Positions 1 through 7,271 of a stretch of 11,395 nt of DNA are shown here, in pieces. Origin of the DNA: JBEBGV01 sp040081265 (GTDB lineage: Bacteria; Acidobacteriota; Vicinamibacteria; Vicinamibacterales; UBA2999); contig JBEBGV010000104.1 in the NCBI GenBank assembly GCA_040081265.1, positions 1-11,395 of the forward strand, written 5' to 3'. Positions within the stretch are counted from its first letter, which is position 1; every line of letters begins with the position of its first letter. The translations under genes and the position numbers were made by a program. Below the pieces are notes generated by a model. It ran no database searches. It saw only the letters and a list, made by a program, of their open reading frames with translations, and was not told the DNA's origin.

Positions 1-456
1 GTCGAACACGTCGGGCACCCCGCGGAAACCGTCGTGGGTGGCAGCGGTTGCACCGTCAAGCGACAGCGAAATCGCCGAGGCACCGGCAGCTCGCAGGCGG
101 GCCATCGCATCCCTGGTGAGCAGCGGCGTGACCGATGGCGACAGCGCCATGCTCAGCCCTGCCGCCGACCCGTGCGCGACCAGTTCGACGAGGTCGGTGC
201 GTTCCAGCGGGTCGCCGCCGGTGAGCACGACGACCGGCCGGGGCGACCCGAAGGTCGCGATGTCGTCGAGCAGTGCGAATCCCTCGGCGGTGTCCAGTTC
301 GCGTGGGTGACGGTCGTGGACAGCGTCGGCCCGGCAGTGCTGGCAGACCAGGCCACAGGCACGGGTGACCTCCCAGATCACGATGTACGGCCGCTCGGCT
401 GAGTCCTGTCGCAGTGAACGAATCGGCCGGCGAACGCTCAAGGGTGCCGAGCTCAT
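1..456 (-). CDS. Radical SAM protein, TIGR04053-like (partial; C-terminus beyond left edge)
   Basis: This minus-strand frame is open from an ATG at 456 to the window edge, giving 152 N-terminal residues. The signature cluster motif C-x3-C-x2-C reads CGLVCQHC at about residues 34-41 and should bind the [4Fe-4S] cluster that cleaves SAM. It is preceded by the IWEVTRA context typical of the radical SAM/SPASM group that includes PqqE, AhbC/AhbD and the TIGR04053 proteins. VLTGGDPLER (about 77-86) is the GGEP-like SAM-binding strand, and ALSPSVTPLL and SLSLDGA follow as later barrel strands. The likely C-terminal SPASM cluster domain is outside the window. The ATG overlaps the TGA of the upstream 124-aa gene (ATGA), so the two are translationally coupled. 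The substrate is unknown; relatives act in heme-variant synthesis or peptide modification. Superfamily assignment is firm, subfamily is from remembered sequence pattern. Confidence 0.88.
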   Translation of the reverse strand, partial: MSSAPLSVRRPIRSLRQDSAERPYIVIWEVTRACGLVCQHCRADAVHDRHPRELDTAEGFALLDDIATFGSPRPVVVLTGGDPLERTDLVELVAHGSAAGLSMALSPSVTPLLTRDAMARLRAAGASAISLSLDGATAATHDGFRGVPDVFD

Positions 457-827
457 CGGCTGAGGTGCGCCGTGGTGTGCTCGGGGATCGCGATGTGCTT
501 GGTGGTGTCGAGCATCATCTCCACCATCAGCGAATTGATCGACCTCTTCGGGCACGCGCGCAGCACATGCAGTGCCTTCACACTGTGCTGGTCGAACGCG
601 AGAAGATCTTTCGCCACGGCCAACGGATCGGGGTCGGGCGCCGTGAACATCGCCGGAAGCGTCGGCTCGACCGGAACGTCCCACCGAACGGAGCGAAGCT
701 GGTCGGCCATCTCGTCATAGACCTGATGACGACACCTGTCGTCGTCCAGAATCAGCTTGACCCGGTTGAGCACGCCGGGTTCGACCCAGGCCTCCGAAGG
801 GATAGCGTCGATCGAGCCGTCGGTCAT
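453..827 (-). CDS. Conserved hypothetical 124-aa helical protein coupled to radical SAM gene
   Basis: I do not recognise a named family. An upstream in-frame ATG exists at 887, but the ATG at 827 is preferred because GAGGAGG lies 6 nt before it, giving 124 aa. The protein has no signal peptide or membrane segment. Its second half (about residues 68-114) looks like two amphipathic helices. The end of the second, MMLDTTKHIAI (104-114), resembles the metal-ligand helix ending D/E-x2-KH seen in small ferritin-like proteins. That resemblance is weak, and the other ligands cannot be assigned with confidence. The stop codon overlaps the radical SAM start by 4 nt, so it may be a partner, carrier or accessory protein of that enzyme. 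It could equally be an unrelated small protein in the same transcript. Confidence 0.75.
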   Translation of the reverse strand: MTDGSIDAIPSEAWVEPGVLNRVKLILDDDRCRHQVYDEMADQLRSVRWDVPVEPTLPAMFTAPDPDPLAVAKDLLAFDQHSVKALHVLRACPKRSINSLMVEMMLDTTKHIAIPEHTTAHLSR

Positions 828-848
828 CGTCGTCCTCCTCACTCGATG

Positions 849-876
849 CAGATATCGAGCCTGACCCTGGAGACAA
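849..876 (-). promoter_or_regulatory. Candidate sigma-70-type promoter of the 124-aa/radical SAM operon
   Basis: Read on the minus strand, TTGTCT (871-876) and TATCTG (849-854) are separated by 16 nt. This would give a short leader of roughly 15-20 nt carrying the strong GAGGAGG ribosome site before the ATG at 827. Both boxes are imperfect, so this is a pattern match only. Confidence 0.3.
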
Positions 877-950
877 TCACCGTGCACACAGGGTTCCTAG
901 GGCAGAAGGTCACCATCTCGACAGAAGGCCCGCCCGGTTGATCGTCGTGA

Positions 951-976
951 CAGCGGCGTTGGTGCAGACGCCGCTG
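951..976 (-). terminator. Perfect 9-bp GC-rich hairpin downstream of the sigma gene
   Basis: CAGCGGCGT (951-959) pairs perfectly with ACGCCGCTG (968-976) around an 8-nt loop. It lies about 36 nt past the stop codon of the sigma-factor gene and before the promoter region of the next minus-strand operon, which is where a terminator is expected. There is no T-tract after the stem, so it would be a non-canonical terminator, as is common in GC-rich actinobacteria. It could also be an mRNA-stabilising stem or an operator. Confidence 0.4.
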
Positions 977-1012
977 CGTGCCACCGACCTGACTGCGAGC
1001 CCTCCACGGCAC

Positions 1013-1804
1013 CTAACTATTCCGGTCGTCGTTCATGGCGGTCGGGATGAGCTCGAGTAGTCGGGTGACCGTGGCGTGGTCACCGGCAAGTTCCGGAAGA
1101 GCCCGCATCAATGCGCCGGCGTCCTGCAAGTGTTGAATCGTCGCGACGTTGGCCTCGGCGAAGCGCAGCGTCCGGGCGTCGATGCGGCCGACTTCGATGG
1201 CGCGTTCGACGCGTCGCGTGCACCGGCAGGCGGCGCCGTCGTTCACGAGGCCACATTGGGCCGACACGAAGGACTGGATGCTTCCCCGGGCCCGTGACAG
1301 GCGCTTTCGGTACGCGTCGTGGCCGACGCCCATGATGTCGGCAGCCTGCTGGCCGGGCAGGCCGAGGATCTCGCCCAGAACGTAGGTGATCCGCTCGTCG
1401 CGGTCGAGGCATTGCAGCATGCCGAGCGTGCACCCGACTCGAACCTCCTGGGCAAGCACCTCGGCGTCCGCCCGGCTCGAGTCGGCCAGCCCCTCGACCA
1501 GGTGGCCGGCGAACGCGTCGAAGCTCACTCCGACGGCCTCGGTGGCCGACTTGCGACGCCGCGCCAGATGGCGAATGGCGATGCCATATGCCCATGTCGT
1601 GAGCGTCGCCTCGCCGCGCCACCCTCCCAGGCTTGTCATCACCTTGACAAGGATCTCCTGGGTGGCGTCCTCGGCATCGGAGCTGTCCCACAGCATCGAC
1701 ACAGCCAGCCGGTGTACGACCGGGCGCAGAGACTCGAGCACCACACCGAGGGCCTCCCGGTCACCGCTGCGGGCTCGCTCGACAGAATCTGCATCAATGT
1801 TCAC
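1013..1804 (-). CDS. ECF-type RNA polymerase sigma factor with Cys-containing C-terminal extension
   Basis: The protein is 263 aa when started at GTG 1804, which overlaps the preceding TGA as GTGA; a GTG at 1813 would add three residues. Region 2 spans about residues 20-85, with the DAEDATQEILVKV core-binding helix (43-55) and a GEATLTTWAYGIAIRHL promoter-melting segment (64-80). Region 4 spans about 128-182, with DRDERITYVLGEILGL and a helix-turn-helix ending in DAYRKRLSRAR. It is longer than a minimal ECF sigma of about 180 aa. The extra 80 residues begin with CGLVNDGAACRC (184-195), a three-Cys motif that could bind zinc or sense redox state. No anti-sigma gene is adjacent. Its coupling to the SRPBCC gene suggests they act together or that this gene is the regulator of that pathway. 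The sigma assignment is firm; the signal is unknown. Confidence 0.92.
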   Translation of the reverse strand: MNIDADSVERARSGDREALGVVLESLRPVVHRLAVSMLWDSSDAEDATQEILVKVMTSLGGWRGEATLTTWAYGIAIRHLARRRKSATEAVGVSFDAFAGHLVEGLADSSRADAEVLAQEVRVGCTLGMLQCLDRDERITYVLGEILGLPGQQAADIMGVGHDAYRKRLSRARGSIQSFVSAQCGLVNDGAACRCTRRVERAIEVGRIDARTLRFAEANVATIQHLQDAGALMRALPELAGDHATVTRLLELIPTAMNDDRNS

Positions 1805-2211
1805 CGCGGGCACGACACCTCGACCACGGCCTTCAACACGCCAAGCTCGTGGGTGACCGCTGCAACCTGGCCAGCGAACACCTCATCCGGGACCCCAGGG
1901 GACTGCGCCTGAGCGAATGTGACCATTGCACCATCTGATGTCGTCACGACGCGTGCCCAGGCAACCGCCGACATCCCGGGCGCCGGGGTCATCACGAAGT
2001 CGACCACGCCCGAACCCTCGGACGCGACGATGACAACAGGCATCCGATGTCCTTGGCCGGTGGTGACGATCACCGAGCCGTCGTCGTCGATCTCGACCTG
2101 TGAGGCAAATCCGACCGCCCACTTCGGCAGGTTCGAGGGATCCGCGAGAAAGGCAAACACTGAGGCTGCGTCGGCCTCGATTCGGACACACTGCACATCG
2201 ACACTGTTCAC
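1801..2211 (-). CDS. SRPBCC-family (START/Bet v1-like) small-molecule-binding protein
   Basis: This 136-aa protein starts at a GTG preceded by an AGGAG ribosome site about 6 nt upstream. The N-terminus (IEADAASVFAFLADPSNLPKW, about 12-32) is the typical opening of polyketide-cyclase/AHSA1-type SRPBCC proteins: a first strand, then two short helices ending in a P-x-W. The body is strand-rich (EIDDDG.VIV.T, GVVDFVMTP, GAMVTFAQ) and a C-terminal helix (about 110-130) should close the hydrophobic cavity. Such proteins bind lipophilic ligands, and some are cyclases or stress proteins; the substrate cannot be deduced here. The stop overlaps the sigma-factor start by 4 nt, so both come from one transcript. 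It may be a ligand sensor or target linked to that sigma. Confidence 0.85.
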   Translation of the reverse strand: MNSVDVQCVRIEADAASVFAFLADPSNLPKWAVGFASQVEIDDDGSVIVTTGQGHRMPVVIVASEGSGVVDFVMTPAPGMSAVAWARVVTTSDGAMVTFAQAQSPGVPDEVFAGQVAAVTHELGVLKAVVEVSCPR

Positions 2212-2357
2212 TTCGTCTCCTCTATTTGTTGAATGGCTGTTTGGGATAATGAGAGTCTCCTAGGGCGCCGTTGTGACCAGATTCGTGAAGAATTCCTCCT
2301 GTCCCCCGACACCGCCGACGGAGCACGCAATTGGACGATCTCATCTCGCGCTGCGCG

Positions 2358-2474
2358 CTACCACGGTGTGAGCGGGGTGACCATCTCCCGGAGGGGTGCG
2401 GTGCCGACGAACGGGCCATGGACCACAGATACATCGCGGGCGACTTCAAAGTTGCGGGAATGACTGAGTGTCAT
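2358..2474 (-). CDS. Possible 38-aa ORF at the end of the sugar operon
   Basis: An ATG at 2474 overlaps the stop codon of the Gfo/Idh gene in the same ATGA arrangement used by real gene pairs in this window, and it opens a frame of 38 codons. The predicted peptide is moderately hydrophobic, ends in PLTPW and has no recognisable domain. No Shine-Dalgarno is evident beyond the overlapping gene end. It may be a genuine small protein, the decayed tail of a lost operon gene, or chance. Codon use alone cannot decide at this length. Confidence 0.25.
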   Translation of the reverse strand: MTLSHSRNFEVARDVSVVHGPFVGTAPLREMVTPLTPW

Positions 2475-3469
2475 GCAATGGTCGGAGCGAGTTGCACGGT
2501 GCGGCCGCCGGCAGCCGCTGTGTAGAGCGCGTCGAGCGCCACCGCCTGGCCTACGGCGTCCGCACGGGTCAGCAACGACGTCGGCGAGCCGCGTACCGCG
2601 CGGGCGAACTCGTCGAGCTCGAGTTGGTAACTGTTCGCCACGTCGATCGGCTCGATGACGGCCGGCTCGTCCTGGATCAGGATCTCGAGCCCCGGCACGG
2701 CGCAGTGCCACGGGTCGTTGACCCGTATCAAGCCATGCGTACCCACCACTTCTAGGTGGCTGCGATCCGGCAGATGGAATCCGCTGTCGAAGTGCAGCAG
2801 CACGTCGTTGGCGAATCGCAGGCTGCCCACCATCCGCGTCTCGACGCCGGTCGGGCCGATCACCCACTCGGCTGCGGCAGCCGTCGGTTCCCCGGCGAGC
2901 AAGCGCCCGGCGCTGACGCAGTAGCAGCCGACATCCACCAGGGATCCGCCCGCCAGATGAGGGTCAAGCCGGATGTCGGCTGGTGCGTCCGCTGGCCAAG
3001 TGAACGAGCTGTTCACCAACCGAAGCTCACCGATCGAGCCGGCAACGACGAGTTCGCGGAGTCGTCGGGTCTGGGGGTGGTATCGAAACATGTACGCCTC
3101 GCTGAGGACCAGTCCCTGTTCCGATGCCAGCGCGAACGCCTCGGTGGCCTCTTCAGGGTGCCTGCTGTACGGCTTCTCGCAGAGCACATGTTTGCCGGCG
3201 CGGAGCGCCGCCATCGTCCACGGATGATGAAGTGCGTTGGGGAGCGGAATGTACACAGACTCGATGGCGTCATCGGCAAGGAGAGCGTCGTAGGAGTCGT
3301 AGCAGTCGGGGATCGACCAACGCGCGGCGAACTCGGCGGCCCGTTCGCTGCTGCGGCTCGCCACGGCGCGAATGTCAGCAAGCGGCGTCAATGACGCGCC
3401 GCGAAGCATCTTGTCGTTGATGCGCGCAGTCGACAAAATGCCCCATCTGAGAGGTTCGATCGTCTCCAT
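2471..3469 (-). CDS. Gfo/Idh/MocA-family NAD(P)-dependent sugar dehydrogenase
   Basis: This 332-aa enzyme has the usual family length. The Rossmann N-terminus reads WGILSTARIN (9-18), a variant nucleotide loop found in the glucose-fructose oxidoreductase / dihydrodiol dehydrogenase-like branch. SVYIPLPNALHH (71-82) and the hallmark CEKP (97-100) follow, the Lys of EKP being the conserved active-site residue. The C-terminal sheet domain begins near EAYMFRYHP (124-132) and contains GGSLVDVGCYCVSAGRLL (174-191), the substrate-side helix. AAGGD.ERTV-like endings of this family are matched by AAAGGRTVQL. The start has AAGGA 7 nt upstream. It lies 56 nt after the DeoR gene in the sugar operon, so it probably oxidises a hydroxyl of the imported sugar or its phosphate, or reduces a keto-sugar. 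Position and substrate of oxidation cannot be told. Confidence 0.92.
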   Translation of the reverse strand: METIEPLRWGILSTARINDKMLRGASLTPLADIRAVASRSSERAAEFAARWSIPDCYDSYDALLADDAIESVYIPLPNALHHPWTMAALRAGKHVLCEKPYSRHPEEATEAFALASEQGLVLSEAYMFRYHPQTRRLRELVVAGSIGELRLVNSSFTWPADAPADIRLDPHLAGGSLVDVGCYCVSAGRLLAGEPTAAAAEWVIGPTGVETRMVGSLRFANDVLLHFDSGFHLPDRSHLEVVGTHGLIRVNDPWHCAVPGLEILIQDEPAVIEPIDVANSYQLELDEFARAVRGSPTSLLTRADAVGQAVALDALYTAAAGGRTVQLAPTIA

Positions 3470-3525
3470 GGTTGAGTCCTTGACAGGGAAAGTTGGTTCG
3501 CGTCGTTGTGGTCGAGCGTGGGATT

Positions 3526-4287
3526 TCAGGCCAGGATGACCTCGACACCGGCTTGGCGAAGGGCTTGGATCTGCTCGGTTGGAGCGTCACGATCGGTGAC
3601 CACCACATCGATCTGGTCAACCGGGCACAGCCGGACAAAGGCAACGGCACCCAATTTGGAGCCGTCGGCGACGAGGATGGTGCGCTTGGCGCTGCGCAGG
3701 GCCGCCCACTTCGTCTCGGCGTCGTCGTACTCGTACTCGGTGACACCAGCTTCGGTGTCGATTCCGCCCGACGTCAGCACGAGGGTGTCGAACGCGAGTT
3801 GTTCGAACGTGCGGATCGCCATCGGACCGATGAACGAGCGCTCGTTGGGCCGAACCGACCCTCCCGGGATCATCAGGTTGATGTTGGGCCGCTCCGCGAG
3901 CGCGTCGGCGATGTGAAGGCTGAGCGCCATCACCCGGAGCCGCACGTCCTGGGCCAGCGACTCAGCAACGCACAACGTCGTGGTGCCGGCGTCCAAAATC
4001 ACATTCTCGGCGTCCCGGAGCAGTGCGGCCGCGGCAGCGCCGATGCGTCGCTTCGCGTCGAGGTTCAGCTTGTTGCGGGCGGAGAAGCCGGGCTCGAAGC
4101 TGCGTGAGATGTTGGAGATCGCCCCACCGTGCACACGAGTGATCAGTCCGTGCTCCTCGAGCTCTTCGAGATCTCGTCGCACCGTCATCTCCGACACGTG
4201 GAGTTGCTCCGCAAGCTGGACGACTCGGATCCGACCCGATGCCTGGACGAGCGCCGACACGCGGTCGAGTCGATCGGACTTTCTCAT
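3526..4287 (-). CDS. DeoR-family transcriptional regulator of the sugar operon
   Basis: The 253-aa length is standard for the family. The N-terminal winged helix-turn-helix (about residues 3-57) contains VSEMTVRRDLEELEEHGLI (31-49) and RVHGGA, the family signature. The C-terminal sensor domain (about 75-230) shows DAGTTT, a phosphosugar-binding loop, then LTSGGIDTEAGVTEY and VADGSKLG. These domains normally bind phosphorylated sugar intermediates and release the operator. ATG 4287 is chosen because it overlaps the ROK stop (ATGA) and has GAGG 5 nt upstream; a GTG at 4293 would add two residues. Encoded inside the operon, it probably represses the divergent promoters at 8045-8120. Its effector would be a product of the neighbouring ROK kinase or dehydrogenase. 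Confidence 0.95.
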   Translation of the reverse strand: MRKSDRLDRVSALVQASGRIRVVQLAEQLHVSEMTVRRDLEELEEHGLITRVHGGAISNISRSFEPGFSARNKLNLDAKRRIGAAAAALLRDAENVILDAGTTTLCVAESLAQDVRLRVMALSLHIADALAERPNINLMIPGGSVRPNERSFIGPMAIRTFEQLAFDTLVLTSGGIDTEAGVTEYEYDDAETKWAALRSAKRTILVADGSKLGAVAFVRLCPVDQIDVVVTDRDAPTEQIQALRQAGVEVILA

Positions 4288-5225
4288 CTCCACCTCGTGA
4301 TCATCTCATCGGCCGCCAGTGACGCGACGCCAACACACCCCGCCCAGTTGCCGAGCTCGGCGGTTCTCACGCCCACGGTTCCGGCACCGAATGGGAACCC
4401 GTCGACGCTGTCTTGAACCAGGCGGATCAGGCGTTCCTGATCTCCTTGGGCGTTCCCGGCGAGTACCACGATGTCGGGAGCGTAGACGGCCACGAGCGTG
4501 CGGATCCCAGCTGCGAGTGCTGCCGCCGCGCGGTCGACGACCTGGCGAGCGACGGCGTTGCCTGTGTCTGCCAGGCGATGGACATCGCGGGCCGAGGCGC
4601 CTGTGGAGATGATTCCAGCGTGCAGCGCCGCATCAATCACCGCGGTCGCTGACGCGAGCGATTCAATGCATCCCGACGCGCCGCAGTAGCAGGCCGGACC
4701 TGTCGGGTCGACGACGAGGTGGCCCGGTTCCGGATGTGTGCGCTGCGCCCCCTCGTACAGCCGTCCGTGTGCGACGACGCCCACCCCGATACCGGTTCCG
4801 ATCGTGATGCAGAGCACCACCTCGCTGTTGCGGCCGGCGCCGAAGCGAGCTTCGCCCACCGCAGCGGCGTTCGCGTCGTTCTCCACCACGATCGGGAGGT
4901 CGAACCTGGTCCTGACGGCTCCGATGAGGTCACCTTGCATCGCCGCTGGCAGCGTGTGCGGGTTGTCGACCCAGCCGGTCACCGGATCGATCGGCCCGGT
5001 CACCGAGACACCAATGGCCTCCAAGGTTCCACTGTCCGGTTGGCCCTGACCGGCCCTCACGATGTCGCCGAGAAGGTCCGTGAGTTGCTGAAACGGCACC
5101 CGACCGTCGTGGTGGTCGGAGTGGTCGACCGCTACCTGGAGTGTGATGCCGATGTCCCCGGTCGGATGGACCTGGGCGGCGCGAAGGTTCGTGCCACCCA
5201 GGTCGACACCCATGACCCAACCCAT
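4284..5225 (-). CDS. ROK-family sugar kinase
   Basis: This 313-aa protein is a ROK kinase, not a ROK repressor, since it has no N-terminal helix-turn-helix. DLGGTN (8-13) is the ATP phosphate-binding loop, VENDANAAAVGE (114-125) carries the catalytic base Asp117, and IGTGIGVGVV (142-151) is the second phosphate loop. The sugar-binding E-x-G-H motif is EPGH (166-169). It is followed by CYCGASGCIE (179-188), whose three Cys with His169 make the structural zinc site. All key residues are present. It should phosphorylate the imported sugar or amino sugar at C6 (glucose, N-acetylglucosamine, N-acetylmannosamine or allose are usual substrates). It starts 8 nt after the binding-protein gene, with a weak ribosome site; an ATG at 5213 is an alternative start. 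Confidence 0.94.
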   Translation of the reverse strand: MGWVMGVDLGGTNLRAAQVHPTGDIGITLQVAVDHSDHHDGRVPFQQLTDLLGDIVRAGQGQPDSGTLEAIGVSVTGPIDPVTGWVDNPHTLPAAMQGDLIGAVRTRFDLPIVVENDANAAAVGEARFGAGRNSEVVLCITIGTGIGVGVVAHGRLYEGAQRTHPEPGHLVVDPTGPACYCGASGCIESLASATAVIDAALHAGIISTGASARDVHRLADTGNAVARQVVDRAAAALAAGIRTLVAVYAPDIVVLAGNAQGDQERLIRLVQDSVDGFPFGAGTVGVRTAELGNWAGCVGVASLAADEMITRWR

Positions 5226-5233
5226 CGCGACGG

Positions 5234-6265
5234 TCAGCAGCCCTGGTAGAGGTTGTTGGCGACCTCGGGGTCCTCGAGGTTGTCGAGCGTGGCGACGATC
5301 GTCGGAAGTGCCGTTTCGGCGGGCACGTCGACGTCGTTGATCGCGTCGATCGCGTATTGGATCGACAATGTGCCCATGGTGCGGGCCTGCTGCACGATCA
5401 GTGCTTGGACCTCGCCTGCACGAAGCATCTCGACCTGGAACGGTTGTGCGTCGCCGCTGACGAAACGCACCGATTCTGCGACGCCTGCCTCGGTCAACGC
5501 GGTGACCACACCGGGGGCGTCACCACCGTTGAAGGTGAAGACGCCGGCAAGGTCGGGGTTGGCGGCAAGTACAGCAGAGACGATCTCGGCCGACTTGCCG
5601 GCTTCACCGCTGCTGAACTCGAACTCGAGCACTTCGATGTCGGGGAAGGCTTCCATCGCCGCGCTGAAGCCTTCACGACCGAGGTCGTTGGTCGAGACGC
5701 CGGGGGGCGCGAAGATCGCGAGCACCTTGCCAGTCTCGCCGATGAGCTTGGCGATCTCCTGGGCACCTTGCTCGCCGTAGAGGAGATAGTCGGAACCGAT
5801 GTGGCCGGCGGCGAGCGTGGTGTCGGACAGGTTGGTGTCGACGAGCACGAGTTCGGAGCCCGCGTCGACGATCGACTTGAGCGGCTCGAACAGGGCGTCG
5901 CTGTCGTTCGGAGCGATGATGACGGCGTCGGGATCGGTGGCGGCGATCGCGTTGACGATCGGGATCTGTAGTGATGCGTCGAAGGCGGTCGGTGCCTGGA
6001 TGTCGAGGTTGACACCTGTGGCCTCGGCCTCCAACTTGGCGCCACACTCGATTGCCTTGTAGAAGTCGTCGCCGAGGGTCCCAAGCACGAGTGTCATGTC
6101 GAGCCCCTTCCCGGATGCCTCGTCGGTCGTGTCGACGCCGTCGGTTCCGGCAGGCAGCGAGCCGATGGCCGGTTCGGTCGAACTCGAGTTCTCGGAATCG
6201 TCGGAGCCACAGCCTGCCGCAATGGCGAGCGAGGCAGCGATGACCGCAATGCTGATCTTCTTCAT
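5234..6265 (-). CDS. Sugar ABC transporter substrate-binding lipoprotein (RbsB-like, periplasmic-binding type 1)
   Basis: This is a 343-aa secreted lipoprotein. A short n-region (MKK), a hydrophobic core and a lipobox ending AAGC (Cys19) give lipid anchoring. A Ser/Asp/Glu/Thr-rich linker of about 35 residues spaces the domain from the membrane. The ligand domain starts near residue 55 with LVLGTLGDDFY and continues with DPDAVIIAPND, ELVLVDTN, HIGSDYLLYGEQGA and VLAIFAPPGVSTNDLGREGF. VFTFNGGDAPGVVTAL and VSGDAQPFQVEMLRAGEVQALIVQ follow, which is the order seen in ribose/xylose/fructose-type binding proteins. Cys78 and the very last residue, Cys343, could form a disulfide. AAAGG lies 6 nt before the ATG. 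The protein defines transporter specificity, but the ligand cannot be inferred from residues alone. Confidence 0.94.
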   Translation of the reverse strand: MKKISIAVIAASLAIAAGCGSDDSENSSSTEPAIGSLPAGTDGVDTTDEASGKGLDMTLVLGTLGDDFYKAIECGAKLEAEATGVNLDIQAPTAFDASLQIPIVNAIAATDPDAVIIAPNDSDALFEPLKSIVDAGSELVLVDTNLSDTTLAAGHIGSDYLLYGEQGAQEIAKLIGETGKVLAIFAPPGVSTNDLGREGFSAAMEAFPDIEVLEFEFSSGEAGKSAEIVSAVLAANPDLAGVFTFNGGDAPGVVTALTEAGVAESVRFVSGDAQPFQVEMLRAGEVQALIVQQARTMGTLSIQYAIDAINDVDVPAETALPTIVATLDNLEDPEVANNLYQGC

Positions 6266-6302
6266 GATGAACCTTTCTTTGTGGGTCGGGACGGCAGTCG
6301 AG

Positions 6303-7271
6303 TCAACGTCCCGCCGCTTTCAGTCGGCGGCGCTGGTCGACCAGCACCGCGAGTATGAGAACGACGCCTACGGCAACGAACTGCCAGTAGGGCTGGACAC
6401 CGGTGATGATGAAACCCTTCGTCAGCACGATGGGAACGAAGACGCCGATCGTCGTGCCAAGGATCCATCCCTTCCCGCCGAACAGGCTCGTTCCGCCGAT
6501 CACCACTGCGGTGATCACCTGCAGGTTGGTCGTTGTGTTCCCGGCGATCGTGGTGGTACCGAAACGTGCCAGCGACAGGAATCCTCCGAGCCCTGCCATT
6601 GACCCAGCGAGGACGTACACGCCGATGAACTGTCGGTCGACGGCAATGCCTGCCCGGCGGGCCGACTCCTCGTTCGAACCGATGGCATACGTCCAACGCC
6701 CGAACACCGTGAGCGCCAACACGGCGCCGGCCACGAGAGCGATCGTGCCGGCGATGAGTGCGATGTTCGGAATACCCAGCACACGGCCATTCCCGAACTC
6801 CACGAGGCCCTTGGGGACCGACCGGACGTCGAGCCCGCCAGAGATCACGAGCGAAAGCCCGTATGCCGCGCCGAGCGTGCCAAGGGTGACGACGAACGGT
6901 GGGACCTTCGCCTTCGCGACCAGCGCCCCATTGACCAGGCCCCACGCACCGCCTGCCGCGACCGAAACGATGAGACCACCGACGATGGCGCCTGCGCCCG
7001 CATTGCCGAGCCGGTCCATCACCTTCGCTCCCAACACCGACGAGAACACGAGAACCGACCCGACCGACAAATCGACACCGGCAGTGATGATGACGAACGT
7101 CGCTCCGACGGCGAGAACCAGCAGGATCGCAGCGTCCGCGAGGGTCCCGCGAAGGTTGACCATCGTCGGGAAAGCTTCCGGTTCGAGGGCAGAAAACACC
7201 GCCACGAGGCCCACCAGGATGACGAGCATCGTCGCCGTCGGACGGGCGAGCCAGTCACGCAAGGTCTCCAT
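6303..7271 (-). CDS. Sugar ABC transporter permease (RbsC-like)
   Basis: The 322-aa integral membrane protein has about 8-10 hydrophobic segments, the usual length for BPD_transp_2 permeases. The open frame extends upstream to 7541, but that part is the shadow of the ATPase gene. The true start is the ATG at 7271, which shares one base with the ATPase stop (TGATG). Family signatures are ITAGVDLSVGS (about 61-71), the cytoplasmic ATPase-coupling loop around ESARRAGI, and AVVIGGTSLFGGKGW near residue 255. LKAAGR ends the protein. It forms the pore of the importer with the ATPase before it and the lipoprotein after it; 37 nt separate it from the lipoprotein gene. No second permease is present, so it likely works as a homodimer. 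Confidence 0.95.
   Translation of the reverse strand: METLRDWLARPTATMLVILVGLVAVFSALEPEAFPTMVNLRGTLADAAILLVLAVGATFVIITAGVDLSVGSVLVFSSVLGAKVMDRLGNAGAGAIVGGLIVSVAAGGAWGLVNGALVAKAKVPPFVVTLGTLGAAYGLSLVISGGLDVRSVPKGLVEFGNGRVLGIPNIALIAGTIALVAGAVLALTVFGRWTYAIGSNEESARRAGIAVDRQFIGVYVLAGSMAGLGGFLSLARFGTTTIAGNTTTNLQVITAVVIGGTSLFGGKGWILGTTIGVFVPIVLTKGFIITGVQPYWQFVAVGVVLILAVLVDQRRRLKAAGR

Noticed and set aside
414..941. Plus-strand 175-codon open frame opposite the 124-aa gene
   Set aside because: Antisense to a gene with a strong ribosome site and a coupled downstream partner; the translation looks like an Arg/His-rich shadow.
2347..2357. CGCG-CTG-CGCG inverted repeat after the sugar operon, considered as a terminator
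   Set aside because: The stem is only 4 bp and no T-tract follows, so it is not distinguishable from chance in GC-rich DNA.
2233..2463. Plus-strand 76-codon open frame in the gap between the SRPBCC gene and the dehydrogenase
   Set aside because: No ribosome site, no recognisable domain, and a similar-length frame exists on the opposite strand; this gap more likely holds the SRPBCC/sigma promoter, which I could not define.
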